Shown piece after piece: positions 9,327 to 18,118 of a DNA stretch of 64,000 nt. The DNA comes from Cryptobacterium curtum DSM 15641. Its GTDB lineage: Bacteria > Actinomycetota > Coriobacteriia > Coriobacteriales > Eggerthellaceae. Made by a program: the position numbers and the translations under genes. The notes under the pieces were generated by a model. That model saw only the letters and a program-made list of their open reading frames with translations, made no database searches and had not been told where the DNA came from. The stretch's first letter is position 1; each line of letters starts with the position of its first letter. The stretch is taken from the NCBI RefSeq assembly GCF_000023845.1, contig NC_013170.1:868001-932000 (forward strand). The letters are read 5' to 3'.

Positions 9327-10273
9327 TAAATGCCTTCGCCGTAACCAAACCGTCTGATCTGATTGAGATCGCGCCGCCAGTTCTTTTTGACTTTCACATG
9401 TAAGTCCAAATACACCCGACAGCCAAGCAACTGTTCAAGATCTATGCGCGCAGCCTGCCCGATAGCTTTTAGGGCTGCCCCGCGTTTGCCAATAATAATG
9501 CCCTTTTGACTTTCATGTTCAACAAAAATCGTGGCAAAAACGCGTTCGAGATCTTTGCGTCGTACGTATTCCAATTCGTCAACCACCACGCCAATAGCAT
9601 GGGGTACTTCATCGTAAAAGCTGCGCAGAATTTTTTCGCGAATGAATTCAGCAACCACCACTTCAAGGGGCTGATCGGTTTCCATATCGGCAGGAAACCA
9701 GCGTGGGCCTACCGGGAGTAGCGATGCCATTTTGTTCAGGAAGAATTCAACGCCCTCGCCGCTTACGGCAGAAAGTTGAATTTTTGCATCCCAATCAGCA
9801 AGTGCTGACGCCGCTTCCATCTGCGCATCAATCGTATCTTGATCGATGAGATCAATCTTGGTGATAACCAGTACCTTTTTTGCCTTGATAGGAGCAATTA
9901 TGCGAGACACCCATTCGTCCCCCGTGCCGACAGGTTTAGTACCGTCGACAAGAAAAGCAACCACATCGATACCGTCAAGCGCTTGGATGGCTGATTCATT
10001 GAGTTCTTGGCCAAGCGCATCATGTGGCTTATGAATGCCTGGCGTATCAATAAGCACCAGCTGAAAGGTATCGGTAGTTTTGACCGCGCGAAAGCGATGG
10101 CGCGTTGTCTGAGCGGTATCGCTGGTAATAGCCACTTTTTTGCCCATGATAGCATTGATAAGTGTTGACTTACCTGCATTGGGACGACCGACAAGGGTGA
10201 CAAACCCCGATTGAAACGATGTGTCATCACCAGATTGTGATTCAGAGTGTGATAGCGTGGTTTGAGTAGTCAT
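9326..10273 (-). CDS. era: GTPase Era
   Basis: 315 residues. Era is a GTPase that binds the 3' end of 16S rRNA during 30S assembly. The P-loop GRPNAGKST is at 29-37, with DTPG and TKID motifs after it. The C-terminal KH domain carries the IIGKRGA loop. ATG 10273 gives a short N-terminal tail; a 24-residue upstream extension was rejected. It overlaps recO by one base and follows dgkA by 17 bp. The ybeY-dgkA-era order is a standard Gram-positive cluster. Confidence 0.95.
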   Translation of the reverse strand: MTTQTTLSHSESQSGDDTSFQSGFVTLVGRPNAGKSTLINAIMGKKVAITSDTAQTTRHRFRAVKTTDTFQLVLIDTPGIHKPHDALGQELNESAIQALDGIDVVAFLVDGTKPVGTGDEWVSRIIAPIKAKKVLVITKIDLIDQDTIDAQMEAASALADWDAKIQLSAVSGEGVEFFLNKMASLLPVGPRWFPADMETDQPLEVVVAEFIREKILRSFYDEVPHAIGVVVDELEYVRRKDLERVFATIFVEHESQKGIIIGKRGAALKAIGQAARIDLEQLLGCRVYLDLHVKVKKNWRRDLNQIRRFGYGEGI

Positions 10274-10290
10274 TGATTCACCCACTGAAG

Positions 10291-10668
10291 CTAACAAAAA
10301 AACGAAATAATATGAGGAACAAACACGAGCAGCCCAATAATGCAAGAAGCTATCGACAGGGCGAGCACGGCACCAGCAGCAAGATCTTTCGCAACGCCCG
10401 CCTGCTCATCAAAATGAGGGCATGACAAATCGATAGCCTGCTCAAGAGCAGTATTGAGACATTCAGCCGCCAGTACAGCGCCAATGCACAGAACGATAAG
10501 ACACCATTCAACGGGGCTAAGAGCACAGAGAACTCCAGCAAGGACAACCACCAAAGCAACCACGGTCTGCACGCGAATGTTAAGACCCAGTCGATACGCC
10601 TGAACTATGCCACGAGCCGCATATCGAAAAGAAGAAACAAACGGCGTGGGAGTCCCATCGGGCTTCAT
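10291..10668 (-). CDS. dgkA: Diacylglycerol/undecaprenol kinase, small membrane enzyme
   Basis: 125 residues with three hydrophobic helices. The DgkA signature is clear: AAECLNTALEQAIDL followed by AKDLAAGAVL, residues that bind lipid substrate and ATP/Mg. Gram-positive members mainly phosphorylate undecaprenol for cell-wall lipid recycling. ATG 10668 has GGAGG at 8 nt and overlaps the ybeY stop in ATGA. Confidence 0.93.
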   Translation of the reverse strand: MKPDGTPTPFVSSFRYAARGIVQAYRLGLNIRVQTVVALVVVLAGVLCALSPVEWCLIVLCIGAVLAAECLNTALEQAIDLSCPHFDEQAGVAKDLAAGAVLALSIASCIIGLLVFVPHIISFFC

Positions 10669-11138
10669 AGGGAATTCCTCCACGCAGCGAGCAGCTCATC
10701 TTCGCGCGCTTCCATTACCTGAGCTTCTTCTTCAACCATATGATCATATCCACAAAGATGAAGCAGACCATGGCACACCAAGAGCTCTATTTCCTCTGCC
10801 AACGTCGTGCCAAAAAGAGCCGTCTGTCGTTCGGCCACATCAACTGCCACAACAATGTCGCCCAATTCGTAGGGAATCTCCCCCACCTGATCAGCTTCGT
10901 TGTTGACGCTGAAATCGTCATCATACCCGTCGCACTCAAAGCTTAATACGTCGGTTGGACCCACTTTGCCGCGATATGCTTCGTTCAGCTCAGCAATACG
11001 GTCATCGTCGACAAAGCTGATAGAAACCTCGGTAGAGGCCGGCTTGCCTTCAGCGGCGATAATAAATTGCGCAAGACTTTCAAGAGGCATGCCCTCAACA
11101 CGTTCACGTCCATAGTCATAATTGATTGTGATATCCAC
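10665..11138 (-). CDS. ybeY: Endoribonuclease YbeY (16S rRNA maturation)
   Basis: 157 residues. YbeY is a zinc-dependent RNase for 16S 3'-end maturation and ribosome quality control. The metal motif HGLLHLCGYDH places His at 123, 127 and 133. Translation starts at GTG 11138 behind AAAGG. It overlaps dgkA by 4 bp. The usual upstream partner phoH is absent here; mtaB takes that place. Confidence 0.94.
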   Translation of the reverse strand: MDITINYDYGRERVEGMPLESLAQFIIAAEGKPASTEVSISFVDDDRIAELNEAYRGKVGPTDVLSFECDGYDDDFSVNNEADQVGEIPYELGDIVVAVDVAERQTALFGTTLAEEIELLVCHGLLHLCGYDHMVEEEAQVMEAREDELLAAWRNSL

Positions 11139-11210
11139 CGTTTCAGCCTTTCATAAGTGCACCGCACGCTGAAAATGCTTTCAAGAATTCTGGGGCTATT
11201 ATAAAGCGCA

Positions 11211-12440
11211 TTAAACCTGAAACGTCCCGTGAGAATCAAAGCTCTTCAAATGCATGCGCGCCAGAGAACCGCGCGGTATCGCCGGGTCAACCGAAACGGG
11301 ATAATACGATTCACTCATTCCCAAACCATGTGATTCAACAAGTACGTCTTCGCTTGTTCCGATGCGTCGAGTGGCTTCTTGCCAGCGCACCTCACGCGCC
11401 AGCTCTGAAAGAATATGCGAACGGTTAGCACTGACCAGTGAATCTATTTGATCAGTGCGCGCTGCTGCTGGTGTTCCCGCGCGCTTCGAGTAACGAAATA
11501 CGTGGACTTTCGAAAAGCGACACGCACGCACCATATCAAGGGTTGCTTGAAAGTCCTGATCAGTTTCACCGGGAAACCCAACAATAATATCGGTCGACAA
11601 CGATACCTCGGGAACAGCTGTGCGAATACGCTCAACAATCGACAAAAACTGCTCGGCACTATACGGGCGCGCCATTTCGTGTAAGACCTTCGACGACCCT
11701 GATTGAAGAGGCAGATGAAGATGACGACACACACGCCCCTCTTGACGGGAAAGCACCTCTATCAATTCATCCGTTGCATGAAGTGGTTCAATGCTCGAAA
11801 TACGTACTCGCAGCTTCGGCATCTCGTCAATAAGCTGCTGAGCCACCTTTGCTAAGTTGGCATTGTTACTGGTATAGGTTCCCAGGTTAATGCCGGTTAA
11901 AACTACCTCGCGCACGCCCGCATCGTACAGCTCGTGTGCTTCGCGCAGTACATCAGGAAGAGGTCGTGAGAACGCTTTTCCCCGCGCAACATGAACAATA
12001 CAGAACGTACATGCCGCGCTACACCCATCCTGTATCTTAAGGCCAACACGGGTAGGAAAATCTCCCCCAAAACGCAGGTGACGGCGCACTTCCTCGGCAA
12101 TAAGCGGCTCTTCGTGAACTGCTTCAAAACAGGTATCGGCAACCTGATTCTTTCCGCATACAACAACGCGCTCATCCATGGATAAAAATTCATCTGGATC
12201 AAGTGCGGCTGCACAACCGGTAACAACAACCGACCGAGCGCCCATAAAATCACGCAAGGCACGGCGCACGGTTTTTCGTGTCTTTTTTTCTGCTTCGCCC
12301 GTAACGGTACACGTGTTGATAACAACAACATCGGGATACCTGTCGTCGGTAATGGCTCCCCGATCCTCGAGCTGAGCAGCGATGGTATCCGACTCGACCC
12401 GATTAACCTTGCACCCTAAGTTAATGATGGTGTATCTCAT
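11211..12440 (-). CDS. mtaB: tRNA ms2t6A37 methylthiotransferase MtaB
   Basis: 409 residues. MtaB is a radical-SAM enzyme that methylthiolates t6A at position 37 of ANN-decoding tRNAs. The N-terminal UPF0004 domain has the cysteines in NLGCKVN, NTC and VTGC. The radical SAM motif is CSAACTFC, with the LTGINLG segment after it and a C-terminal TRAM-like region. Its start overlaps the rsmE stop in ATGA. The dnaJ-rsmE-mtaB-ybeY arrangement matches Gram-positive heat-shock/RNA-modification clusters. Confidence 0.93.
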   Translation of the reverse strand: MRYTIINLGCKVNRVESDTIAAQLEDRGAITDDRYPDVVVINTCTVTGEAEKKTRKTVRRALRDFMGARSVVVTGCAAALDPDEFLSMDERVVVCGKNQVADTCFEAVHEEPLIAEEVRRHLRFGGDFPTRVGLKIQDGCSAACTFCIVHVARGKAFSRPLPDVLREAHELYDAGVREVVLTGINLGTYTSNNANLAKVAQQLIDEMPKLRVRISSIEPLHATDELIEVLSRQEGRVCRHLHLPLQSGSSKVLHEMARPYSAEQFLSIVERIRTAVPEVSLSTDIIVGFPGETDQDFQATLDMVRACRFSKVHVFRYSKRAGTPAAARTDQIDSLVSANRSHILSELAREVRWQEATRRIGTSEDVLVESHGLGMSESYYPVSVDPAIPRGSLARMHLKSFDSHGTFQV

Positions 12441-13219
12441 TGCAGGACACCCAGAGTCGACAGAGCAAGCGCTGGCGCCACAATACCCGCTGTTTCAGTG
12501 CGCAAGATGGAAGACCCCAGAGTTACGGCGTAAGCCGGTGGTCCCATATGCAAGAAATAATCCACTTCATGTTGCGTCAGACCACCCTCAGGGCCGATGA
12601 CAAGCGCAACGCGAGCGTGGGCAGCCGTCTGTCCACTCAACTGAAGTGCTTGAGCAATTGCCTCAGACACGCCAACGCCATGTGCTTCTTCCCAACAAAT
12701 AAGGATACACGTAGCATCTGAAAGTATCTCTGCCACTTCGTCGCAGCGATACGGAAGAGTAACTTCAGGTATACGCGGCTGCCCTGATTGCATAGCGGCA
12801 CTTTTGGCAATCGCACGCCACCGACCGACCCGCTTGTGTGCTTTATCACCGTCAAGTTTCACCACACTTCGCTCGCAGGCTAACGGTACAAACTGCGTTA
12901 CACCGAGCTCGGTCGCGTGCCGTATAACAACATCAACCTTGTCACCTTTTGAAATACCCTGCAACAGACATACCTGGGGACGGTCGACAGAAGCAGAATT
13001 ATGCGCCGCAATACGCACGCACATGCCTGCTGCATAGAAGGAAACAATCTCGCACTCAAAGTAGTCTTGTGCCGCATCAACAACAGCCACATGTTCACCA
13101 GCTGCAAGACGCAAGACCCGCGCGTGGTGTTCATCTTCGGCAGAAAGACGCAAAATAAAGGGACTTTCCTGTTCACAGGCAAGCACCTGAGAAGGAAGAA
13201 AGAAGCGTGCCAAGCTCAT
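12437..13219 (-). CDS. rsmE: 16S rRNA m3U1498 methyltransferase RsmE
   Basis: 260 residues. RsmE is a SPOUT methyltransferase acting on U1498 of 16S rRNA. It has an N-terminal PUA-like domain, then the SPOUT knot with VIGPEGGL and LGSSILRTETA. ATG 13219 follows AGGA at 6 nt, just after the dnaJ stop (7-bp gap); the 45-residue upstream extension overlapping dnaJ is rejected. Confidence 0.93.
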   Translation of the reverse strand: MSLARFFLPSQVLACEQESPFILRLSAEDEHHARVLRLAAGEHVAVVDAAQDYFECEIVSFYAAGMCVRIAAHNSASVDRPQVCLLQGISKGDKVDVVIRHATELGVTQFVPLACERSVVKLDGDKAHKRVGRWRAIAKSAAMQSGQPRIPEVTLPYRCDEVAEILSDATCILICWEEAHGVGVSEAIAQALQLSGQTAAHARVALVIGPEGGLTQHEVDYFLHMGPPAYAVTLGSSILRTETAGIVAPALALSTLGVLQ

Positions 13220-13226
13220 GAGATTC

Positions 13227-14348
13227 CTAGTTAAACGCGTCTTTGATCTTCTGGAAGGGTGTTCTCTCTTCGGTGTATCCCTCGCCCATTTCTTCTGCAA
13301 GCGCTTCAAGCAATTCTCGTTCGCGCTTCGAAAGCTTTTTCGGAATGACCACATTCACATGCGTAAACAAATCGCCTCGCGCTTCGCTTTTGAAGCGTGG
13401 CATACCATACCCTCGCGTCCGAACAACCTGTTCGCTCTGACAGCCTTCAGGAATAACAACGGTTACTTTTTCACCTTCGAAAATGCCATCAACTTCAACT
13501 TCAGCGCCAAGTGCGGCTTGCACCATTGAAATGCTCACGCGCGTATGCAAATTGTCGCCATCGCGCTTGAAATAATCATGAGCGACGATACGGCACGTCA
13601 CAATAAGATCGCCCGCGCTGGCTCCTTGCATGCCCGCTTCGCCAAAGCCAGAAAGGCGCAATTGCTGACCGTCGCGAATACCAACGGGTACCTCAACGGT
13701 AATGCGCTGACGGTCGGGAACTCGTCCCTGCCCTTCGCATTCTGGACAAGGATCCGTCACAATAGTGCCGGTGCCGTTACAGCGCGGACAGGTCGAAGCG
13801 GTCTGCATGTCTCCTAAAAAGGTACGCTGAACGGTAACAACACGGCCTTGTCCATGGCAATCGGGACATGTAGTTTCCTTTCCATCAGGACCCAATCCGC
13901 TGCCGCCGCATTCGGGACACGGCGCAAGGCGATCGTAGACAATTTCTTTCTTCACACCAGCGGCCACTTCTTCAAGCGTAAGCCGCAAGCCCACGCCCAT
14001 ATCACGCCCCTCACGCCGCATACGCACGCCACCTTGACCGCCGCCAAAGAAGCTGCTGAAGATGTCGCCCATGCTGCCGAATCCGCCAAACAGATCGTCG
14101 AGATCGACATATGGTGCATTGCCACCAGCACTACCAGGGATAGTGCCAAACCGATCATACTGAGCACGCTTAGCCGGATCGGAAAGCACGTCATATGCTT
14201 CGTTTAATTCTTTGAACTGTTCCTCGGCATCATCCGCTTTATTGACATCAGGATGAAGTTGCCGTGCACGACGTCGGAACGCCTTCTTGATCTCGTCATC
14301 GGTGGCTGTCTTTTCAACCCCGAGTACTTCGTAGAGATCTTTGGACAT
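13227..14348 (-). CDS. dnaJ: Chaperone DnaJ (Hsp40, type I)
   Basis: 373 residues. DnaJ is the co-chaperone that stimulates DnaK ATPase. The J domain carries HPD at 32-34, followed by a Gly/Phe region, four CxxCxGxG-type zinc repeats (about 143-215) and C-terminal substrate-binding domains. It lies 65 bp after hrcA and should be under HrcA control through the shared promoter. dnaK and grpE are not in this window. Confidence 0.96.
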   Translation of the reverse strand: MSKDLYEVLGVEKTATDDEIKKAFRRRARQLHPDVNKADDAEEQFKELNEAYDVLSDPAKRAQYDRFGTIPGSAGGNAPYVDLDDLFGGFGSMGDIFSSFFGGGQGGVRMRREGRDMGVGLRLTLEEVAAGVKKEIVYDRLAPCPECGGSGLGPDGKETTCPDCHGQGRVVTVQRTFLGDMQTASTCPRCNGTGTIVTDPCPECEGQGRVPDRQRITVEVPVGIRDGQQLRLSGFGEAGMQGASAGDLIVTCRIVAHDYFKRDGDNLHTRVSISMVQAALGAEVEVDGIFEGEKVTVVIPEGCQSEQVVRTRGYGMPRFKSEARGDLFTHVNVVIPKKLSKRERELLEALAEEMGEGYTEERTPFQKIKDAFN

Positions 14349-14413
14349 GAAACGTTCTACCTTCCTTTACCGATCCAACGCTACCATCTTTACAAGAGCG
14401 CTAGCTGTCTTCC

Positions 14414-15424
14414 TTATGCGTCTGTGTCACCCAAGGCGCTCTGCGCTGTGCGCACCGCCTTGATAACTTGTGCGTAATTCATTCGTGTTGGCCCAATGAC
14501 TGCCACAATTCCTTCGCTGTGGCCACGACCGTAACGACCAGCCACCACCGACACTCCCGCAAGAGAGGCGGCTCCGTTTTCGCTTCCGATACGCACTGTG
14601 GTATTCCCATCGCTATCAACATCGTGCAGTATACGCAACAAAATCGTATCGTCTTCAAGCACTTCAAGTACGGGCATCAATGCCTGTGCCTGCGCAAATT
14701 CGGGTTGTCGGACCAACGCTTTGAGACCTTCTTGATGAGCACGCCCTGCCGAGCCTTCTTCAACAAGGCGTAGCGTCTCGCGTATAAGAAGGCGTGTTAA
14801 ATGGTCGGGAAACTGTTCCTCGTCAATATGATGCGGTATATCATCTGGTTGTTTATCGACAATCAGCGCGTTTAAGGTCTCCTGCACGGCATGTACTTCA
14901 TCAGGTGATACTTCGCAGGGACATTCCACCTGACGATCAAGCACCTGTCCTTCTTCAGTTACCACCACAATCATGACGCGCCGCGCTGAGAGCGCCACGA
15001 GTGTAATCTGTCGCACTGACAGCGAAAGTGTTTGTGGGGGCAATACGATCGATAAGCATTCTGTCAGGCGAGCCAACGCCGACGTGGTGCGATCCATCAA
15101 ATCGTCGAGTTCAAGCGCTGAATCTTTCAGCGCCCGCGCCGCACGGCGAGAATCTTCATCAAGGTCTTCTTCGGTAACATACGAGCCCAACAAGTCATCG
15201 ACAAATGCGCGATACCCGAAATCGGTGGGAATGCGCCCAGCGGACGTATGCGGCTGCTTAATATAGCCTGCATCTTCCAACACTGATAGTTCGTTGCGCA
15301 CCGTTGCTGAACTGACGCCCAAACGATAGTTCTCAACCAGCGTGCGCGAACCAACCGGCAGGGCGTGCGATATGTATTCTTCGATCAGTGCAGCAAGCAC
15401 CCGTTGGCGCCTATCAGAAAGCAT
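14414..15424 (-). CDS. hrcA: Heat-inducible transcription repressor HrcA
   Basis: 336 residues. HrcA represses class I heat-shock genes by binding CIRCE. An N-terminal winged helix (RQRVLAALIEEYI, VSSATVRNEL) is followed by the IRTP-type GRIPTDFGYRAFVD segment and a GAF-like domain ending IGPTRMNYAQVI. It is first gene of hrcA-dnaJ; a degenerate CIRCE lies about 140 bp upstream, consistent with autoregulation. A GGAG lies a little far (about 12 nt) from the ATG. Confidence 0.95.
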   Translation of the reverse strand: MLSDRRQRVLAALIEEYISHALPVGSRTLVENYRLGVSSATVRNELSVLEDAGYIKQPHTSAGRIPTDFGYRAFVDDLLGSYVTEEDLDEDSRRAARALKDSALELDDLMDRTTSALARLTECLSIVLPPQTLSLSVRQITLVALSARRVMIVVVTEEGQVLDRQVECPCEVSPDEVHAVQETLNALIVDKQPDDIPHHIDEEQFPDHLTRLLIRETLRLVEEGSAGRAHQEGLKALVRQPEFAQAQALMPVLEVLEDDTILLRILHDVDSDGNTTVRIGSENGAASLAGVSVVAGRYGRGHSEGIVAVIGPTRMNYAQVIKAVRTAQSALGDTDA

Positions 15425-15805
15425 CTTTGGTTCACGCTCCTTTCCGGTTACTCTTCGCAGCTACTTCGCGACTGTTTGGTGAAAGGCTCTTCAAAAACTC
15501 GTCAGCTGTTTTTACAACCATCACCAAAATACGCTTTGCGACATACTTTGCTGAAAGGGCATTCTAGCAGCCAAGCCTATCGAGTGCTGATACTGTCTTC
15601 CAAAAGATACCAATATGTCACCAGGAGAACAGTCAACGTCGATGTATCGACGTGTTTAACACCATGAGGCGCACGCTGTTACCAAGGAATCCTCCGATGC
15701 AGATGAAATATATCAACCTGTTGAACGCCGTGAGGCGCACGCTGGCATACGCAATGATCGTGTTAGTACCCATGCTGGCTAGAGCGCTAAAAGTGCCCAT
15801 GCTAA
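15425..15805. other. Intergenic hemW-hrcA region with short direct repeats
   Basis: No gene is supported. Besides the CIRCE-like site it holds a 24-bp direct repeat with three mismatches (15655-15678 and 15721-15744, 66 bp apart). A shorter pair shares cccatgct (around 15765 and 15792) near the hemW stop. Confidence 0.5.
15564..15590 (-). promoter_or_regulatory. Degenerate CIRCE operator with overlapping hrcA promoter
   Basis: In plus-strand orientation CTAGCAGCC, 9 nt and GAGTGCTGA match the CIRCE form TTAGCACTC-N9-GAGTGCTAA at 6 of 9 and 8 of 9 positions. On the minus strand a TAGAAT (15561-15566) overlaps it as a plausible -10 for hrcA-dnaJ. Confidence 0.6.
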
Positions 15806-16912
15806 TTAGGGTGCCAAATCAAGAAGTGCTCCATAGAGTTCATTGCCAAGCAGCCATCCTTTTTCGCTTGACTGCCATACGCCATCCGTATGTTCAACCA
15901 GACCGAGCGAGACAAGCGATGAAAACGTATTTGGTGCCTGCGGTAGCAACTTCGCCGCTTCATTAAGACGTATATCGGAAATACCCTTTGTTAGGCGCAT
16001 ACCTAGCATGAGATCTTCTGCTTCGCGCTGATAGCGATCGAGTCGCTCAAGAATATATCCATCCTGACTGCGCCAACGTCCCTCGTCGTTCTGTTCCATA
16101 CTAACGGCTCCCGACCCTATACCGAGATACGGTACTCCTGTCCAGTAGGAACAGTTATGGCGGCATTCATATCCCATACGAGCATAGCTTGCTACTTCAT
16201 ATCGATAGAAACCAGCCTGCTTAAGTATACGTGAAGCATCTATCATGGCATCAGCTTGTTCATCTTCGTCAATAGCAGCAAGCAGCCCTTTACTATATAG
16301 GCTATAGAATGGTGTGCCTTCTTCGATGGTGAGCGGGTAAATACTAATATGCGAAACACCGAGCGCGATAGCTTCCTGCACACTTGAAAGAAAACTTCCA
16401 GGCGTTTGACCAGGAATACCACATATCAAATCGATTGATACATTGTGAAAGCGATCATGCGCATCGTCGATTGCACGGCGCGCATCATCAGCTGAATGAG
16501 GACGCCCCAATATACCGAGCACCGTATCGTCAAAACTCTGTACACCAAGGGAAAGCCGATTGGCTCCCAGCGCCCACAGATCACGCACCATACGCCGTGT
16601 CAGACTTTCAGGATTTGCCTCAATAGTGCATTCAACCGTATCGGTTAGGTGCATTGAAAGAGATAGTGCATACAGTAACTGAGTAAGGCGGGCAGGTCCT
16701 AGAAATGTTGGTGTGCCCCCACCAAAATAGACGGTTTCAATATCACTCAACAACCCGTCGCGCCCACGGGCACGCAGGGCAAGCACAACCGCTTCAACAT
16801 ATGCATCCATTTCGCTGTTGTGTCCTGGAACATGTGATGCAAAATCGCAATACGAACATTTTGCCCGACAGAACGGAACATGCACATAGAGCGCTTTGAA
16901 AGGATCGTTCAT
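15806..16912 (-). CDS. hemW: Radical SAM heme chaperone/oxidase-like protein HemW
   Basis: 368 residues. The radical SAM cysteines are C15, C19 and C22 in CRAKCSYC, followed by YFGGGTPTFL and the GANRLSLGVQSF and IDLICGIPGQT stretches typical of HemW. HemW members bind heme and act in heme trafficking; they are often mis-annotated as coproporphyrinogen oxidase HemN. The N-terminal CxxxCxxC without the extra HemN Cys supports HemW. It overlaps dusB by 4 bp (ATGA). Confidence 0.9.
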   Translation of the reverse strand: MNDPFKALYVHVPFCRAKCSYCDFASHVPGHNSEMDAYVEAVVLALRARGRDGLLSDIETVYFGGGTPTFLGPARLTQLLYALSLSMHLTDTVECTIEANPESLTRRMVRDLWALGANRLSLGVQSFDDTVLGILGRPHSADDARRAIDDAHDRFHNVSIDLICGIPGQTPGSFLSSVQEAIALGVSHISIYPLTIEEGTPFYSLYSKGLLAAIDEDEQADAMIDASRILKQAGFYRYEVASYARMGYECRHNCSYWTGVPYLGIGSGAVSMEQNDEGRWRSQDGYILERLDRYQREAEDLMLGMRLTKGISDIRLNEAAKLLPQAPNTFSSLVSLGLVEHTDGVWQSSEKGWLLGNELYGALLDLAP

Positions 16913-17904
16913 TGCGCATCCTCACGCATTTCAAGTTCGTCGAGACGGCGATCCATTTCGTCAAATGCAGCCTCAAATTCTGCAAGCGACCGGCATCGAT
17001 TCAACGCTTCGCGCGCCTGTGAGGCACCTGGTTGACCCTTGCAGTACCAACTCCCCTGCTTGCGCATACGCACCAGTGTACGCGGCTCCCACCTATAGAG
17101 CTCTCGCGCATGGCGTCGAGCAAGCGCGACGCGCTCGCGTAAGCTGGGTGGTTGTGGTGCTGGCTTACCAGCGAGTGCTGCTGCCACGTCGGCGAACACC
17201 CATGGATTTCCTTCAGCTGCTCGTGCAATCATGATGGCATCGCACGCAGTTTCACGCATAAGCGTAACCGCATCAGCGCCACAACAGACATCCCCATTGC
17301 CAACCACCGGAATCGCAACCGCTTCTTTTACGCGACGAATAGTCGCATGGCAGGATGTGCCGCGGTATAACTGCTGCGCAAATCGCCCATGAACCGTTAC
17401 CCCCGCAGCTCCTGCCTGCTCAACACGACGTGCTAGATCACCCGCAGTCTCGCAGCCAAGCGCGAACCCGCGCCGCATCTTAACGGTAACCGGAACATCG
17501 ACGGCGTCAACAACAGCAGCAACAATGTGTACAGCACGGTCGGGCTGCTGCATAAGAGCCGATCCATCGCCTTTGGTAATAATTTTTCGGGCAGGACAGC
17601 CCATGTTGATGTCGATAACAGCAAGCGCTTCGCCAAGCATTTCGCGTACACGTGCTGCCTGGTGGGCCATGGTAGCAGGCTCATGTCCAAAGAGTTGCAC
17701 GCCAACCTGTGTCTCGTCTGGAGAAAGCGTTAAAAGGTCTTCAGTGCGCTGATTTTCATACGACAGCCCTTTAGCGCTTACCATTTCGGTAAACGTAAGA
17801 GAAGCGCCCTGTTCAAGACAGAGCTTACGCATAACTGGATCGGTTACGCCAGCCATAGGAGCTAACATAACCGGATGCGTTGCCATAAATGCCGGCCAAT
17901 CCAC
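16909..17904 (-). CDS. dusB: tRNA-dihydrouridine synthase (DusB family)
   Basis: 331 residues. It is an FMN-dependent enzyme reducing uridine in tRNA. The TIM-barrel motifs are APMAGVTDPV, catalytic Cys in INMGCPARKI, VTVHGR and GNGDV. GTG 17904 is chosen because AGGG lies 7 nt upstream, overlapping the stop of the small upstream gene, and because it restores the usual N-terminus; ATG 17886 is the alternative. It is in an operon with lepA, the small membrane protein and hemW. Confidence 0.9.
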   Translation of the reverse strand: MDWPAFMATHPVMLAPMAGVTDPVMRKLCLEQGASLTFTEMVSAKGLSYENQRTEDLLTLSPDETQVGVQLFGHEPATMAHQAARVREMLGEALAVIDINMGCPARKIITKGDGSALMQQPDRAVHIVAAVVDAVDVPVTVKMRRGFALGCETAGDLARRVEQAGAAGVTVHGRFAQQLYRGTSCHATIRRVKEAVAIPVVGNGDVCCGADAVTLMRETACDAIMIARAAEGNPWVFADVAAALAGKPAPQPPSLRERVALARRHARELYRWEPRTLVRMRKQGSWYCKGQPGASQAREALNRCRSLAEFEAAFDEMDRRLDELEMREDAQ

Positions 17905-17912
17905 CTGATGCC

Positions 17913-18107
17913 CTATACGGTTTTCGATAGACTCAGGGCACCCATAAGCCCTAAGACACCGATAATCACCATTAAAAGAATGGCCAGAAAGCATCCACAG
18001 CCAATTGCTGCTTTGCTCGAACCAGCCATGCGCCGCGTTGGCGGCCGCCTGTCATCAAAGGCCTCGTCAATCCAACTGCGTTCGGTATCGTCTTGTGTAT
18101 CTGCCAT
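17913..18107 (-). CDS. Small single-pass membrane protein, unknown function
   Basis: About 64 residues. An acidic then basic N-terminus (to about residue 38) is followed by one strongly hydrophobic segment starting at a GCGC stretch and ending near the C-terminus. I do not recognise the family. It sits between lepA and dusB, starting within about 12 bp of the lepA stop and ending 8 bp before the dusB start, so it is placed like a real operon member. GTG 18122, overlapping the lepA stop, is an alternative start. Confidence 0.6.
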   Translation of the reverse strand: MADTQDDTERSWIDEAFDDRRPPTRRMAGSSKAAIGCGCFLAILLMVIIGVLGLMGALSLSKTV

Positions 18108-18118
18108 ATAGTTGCCTA

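Noticed and set aside
15655-15744. CRISPR-like reading of the paired repeats (repeat about 24 bp, period 66 bp)
   Set aside because: Only two diverged copies per locus, different sequence at each locus, no cas genes in the window.
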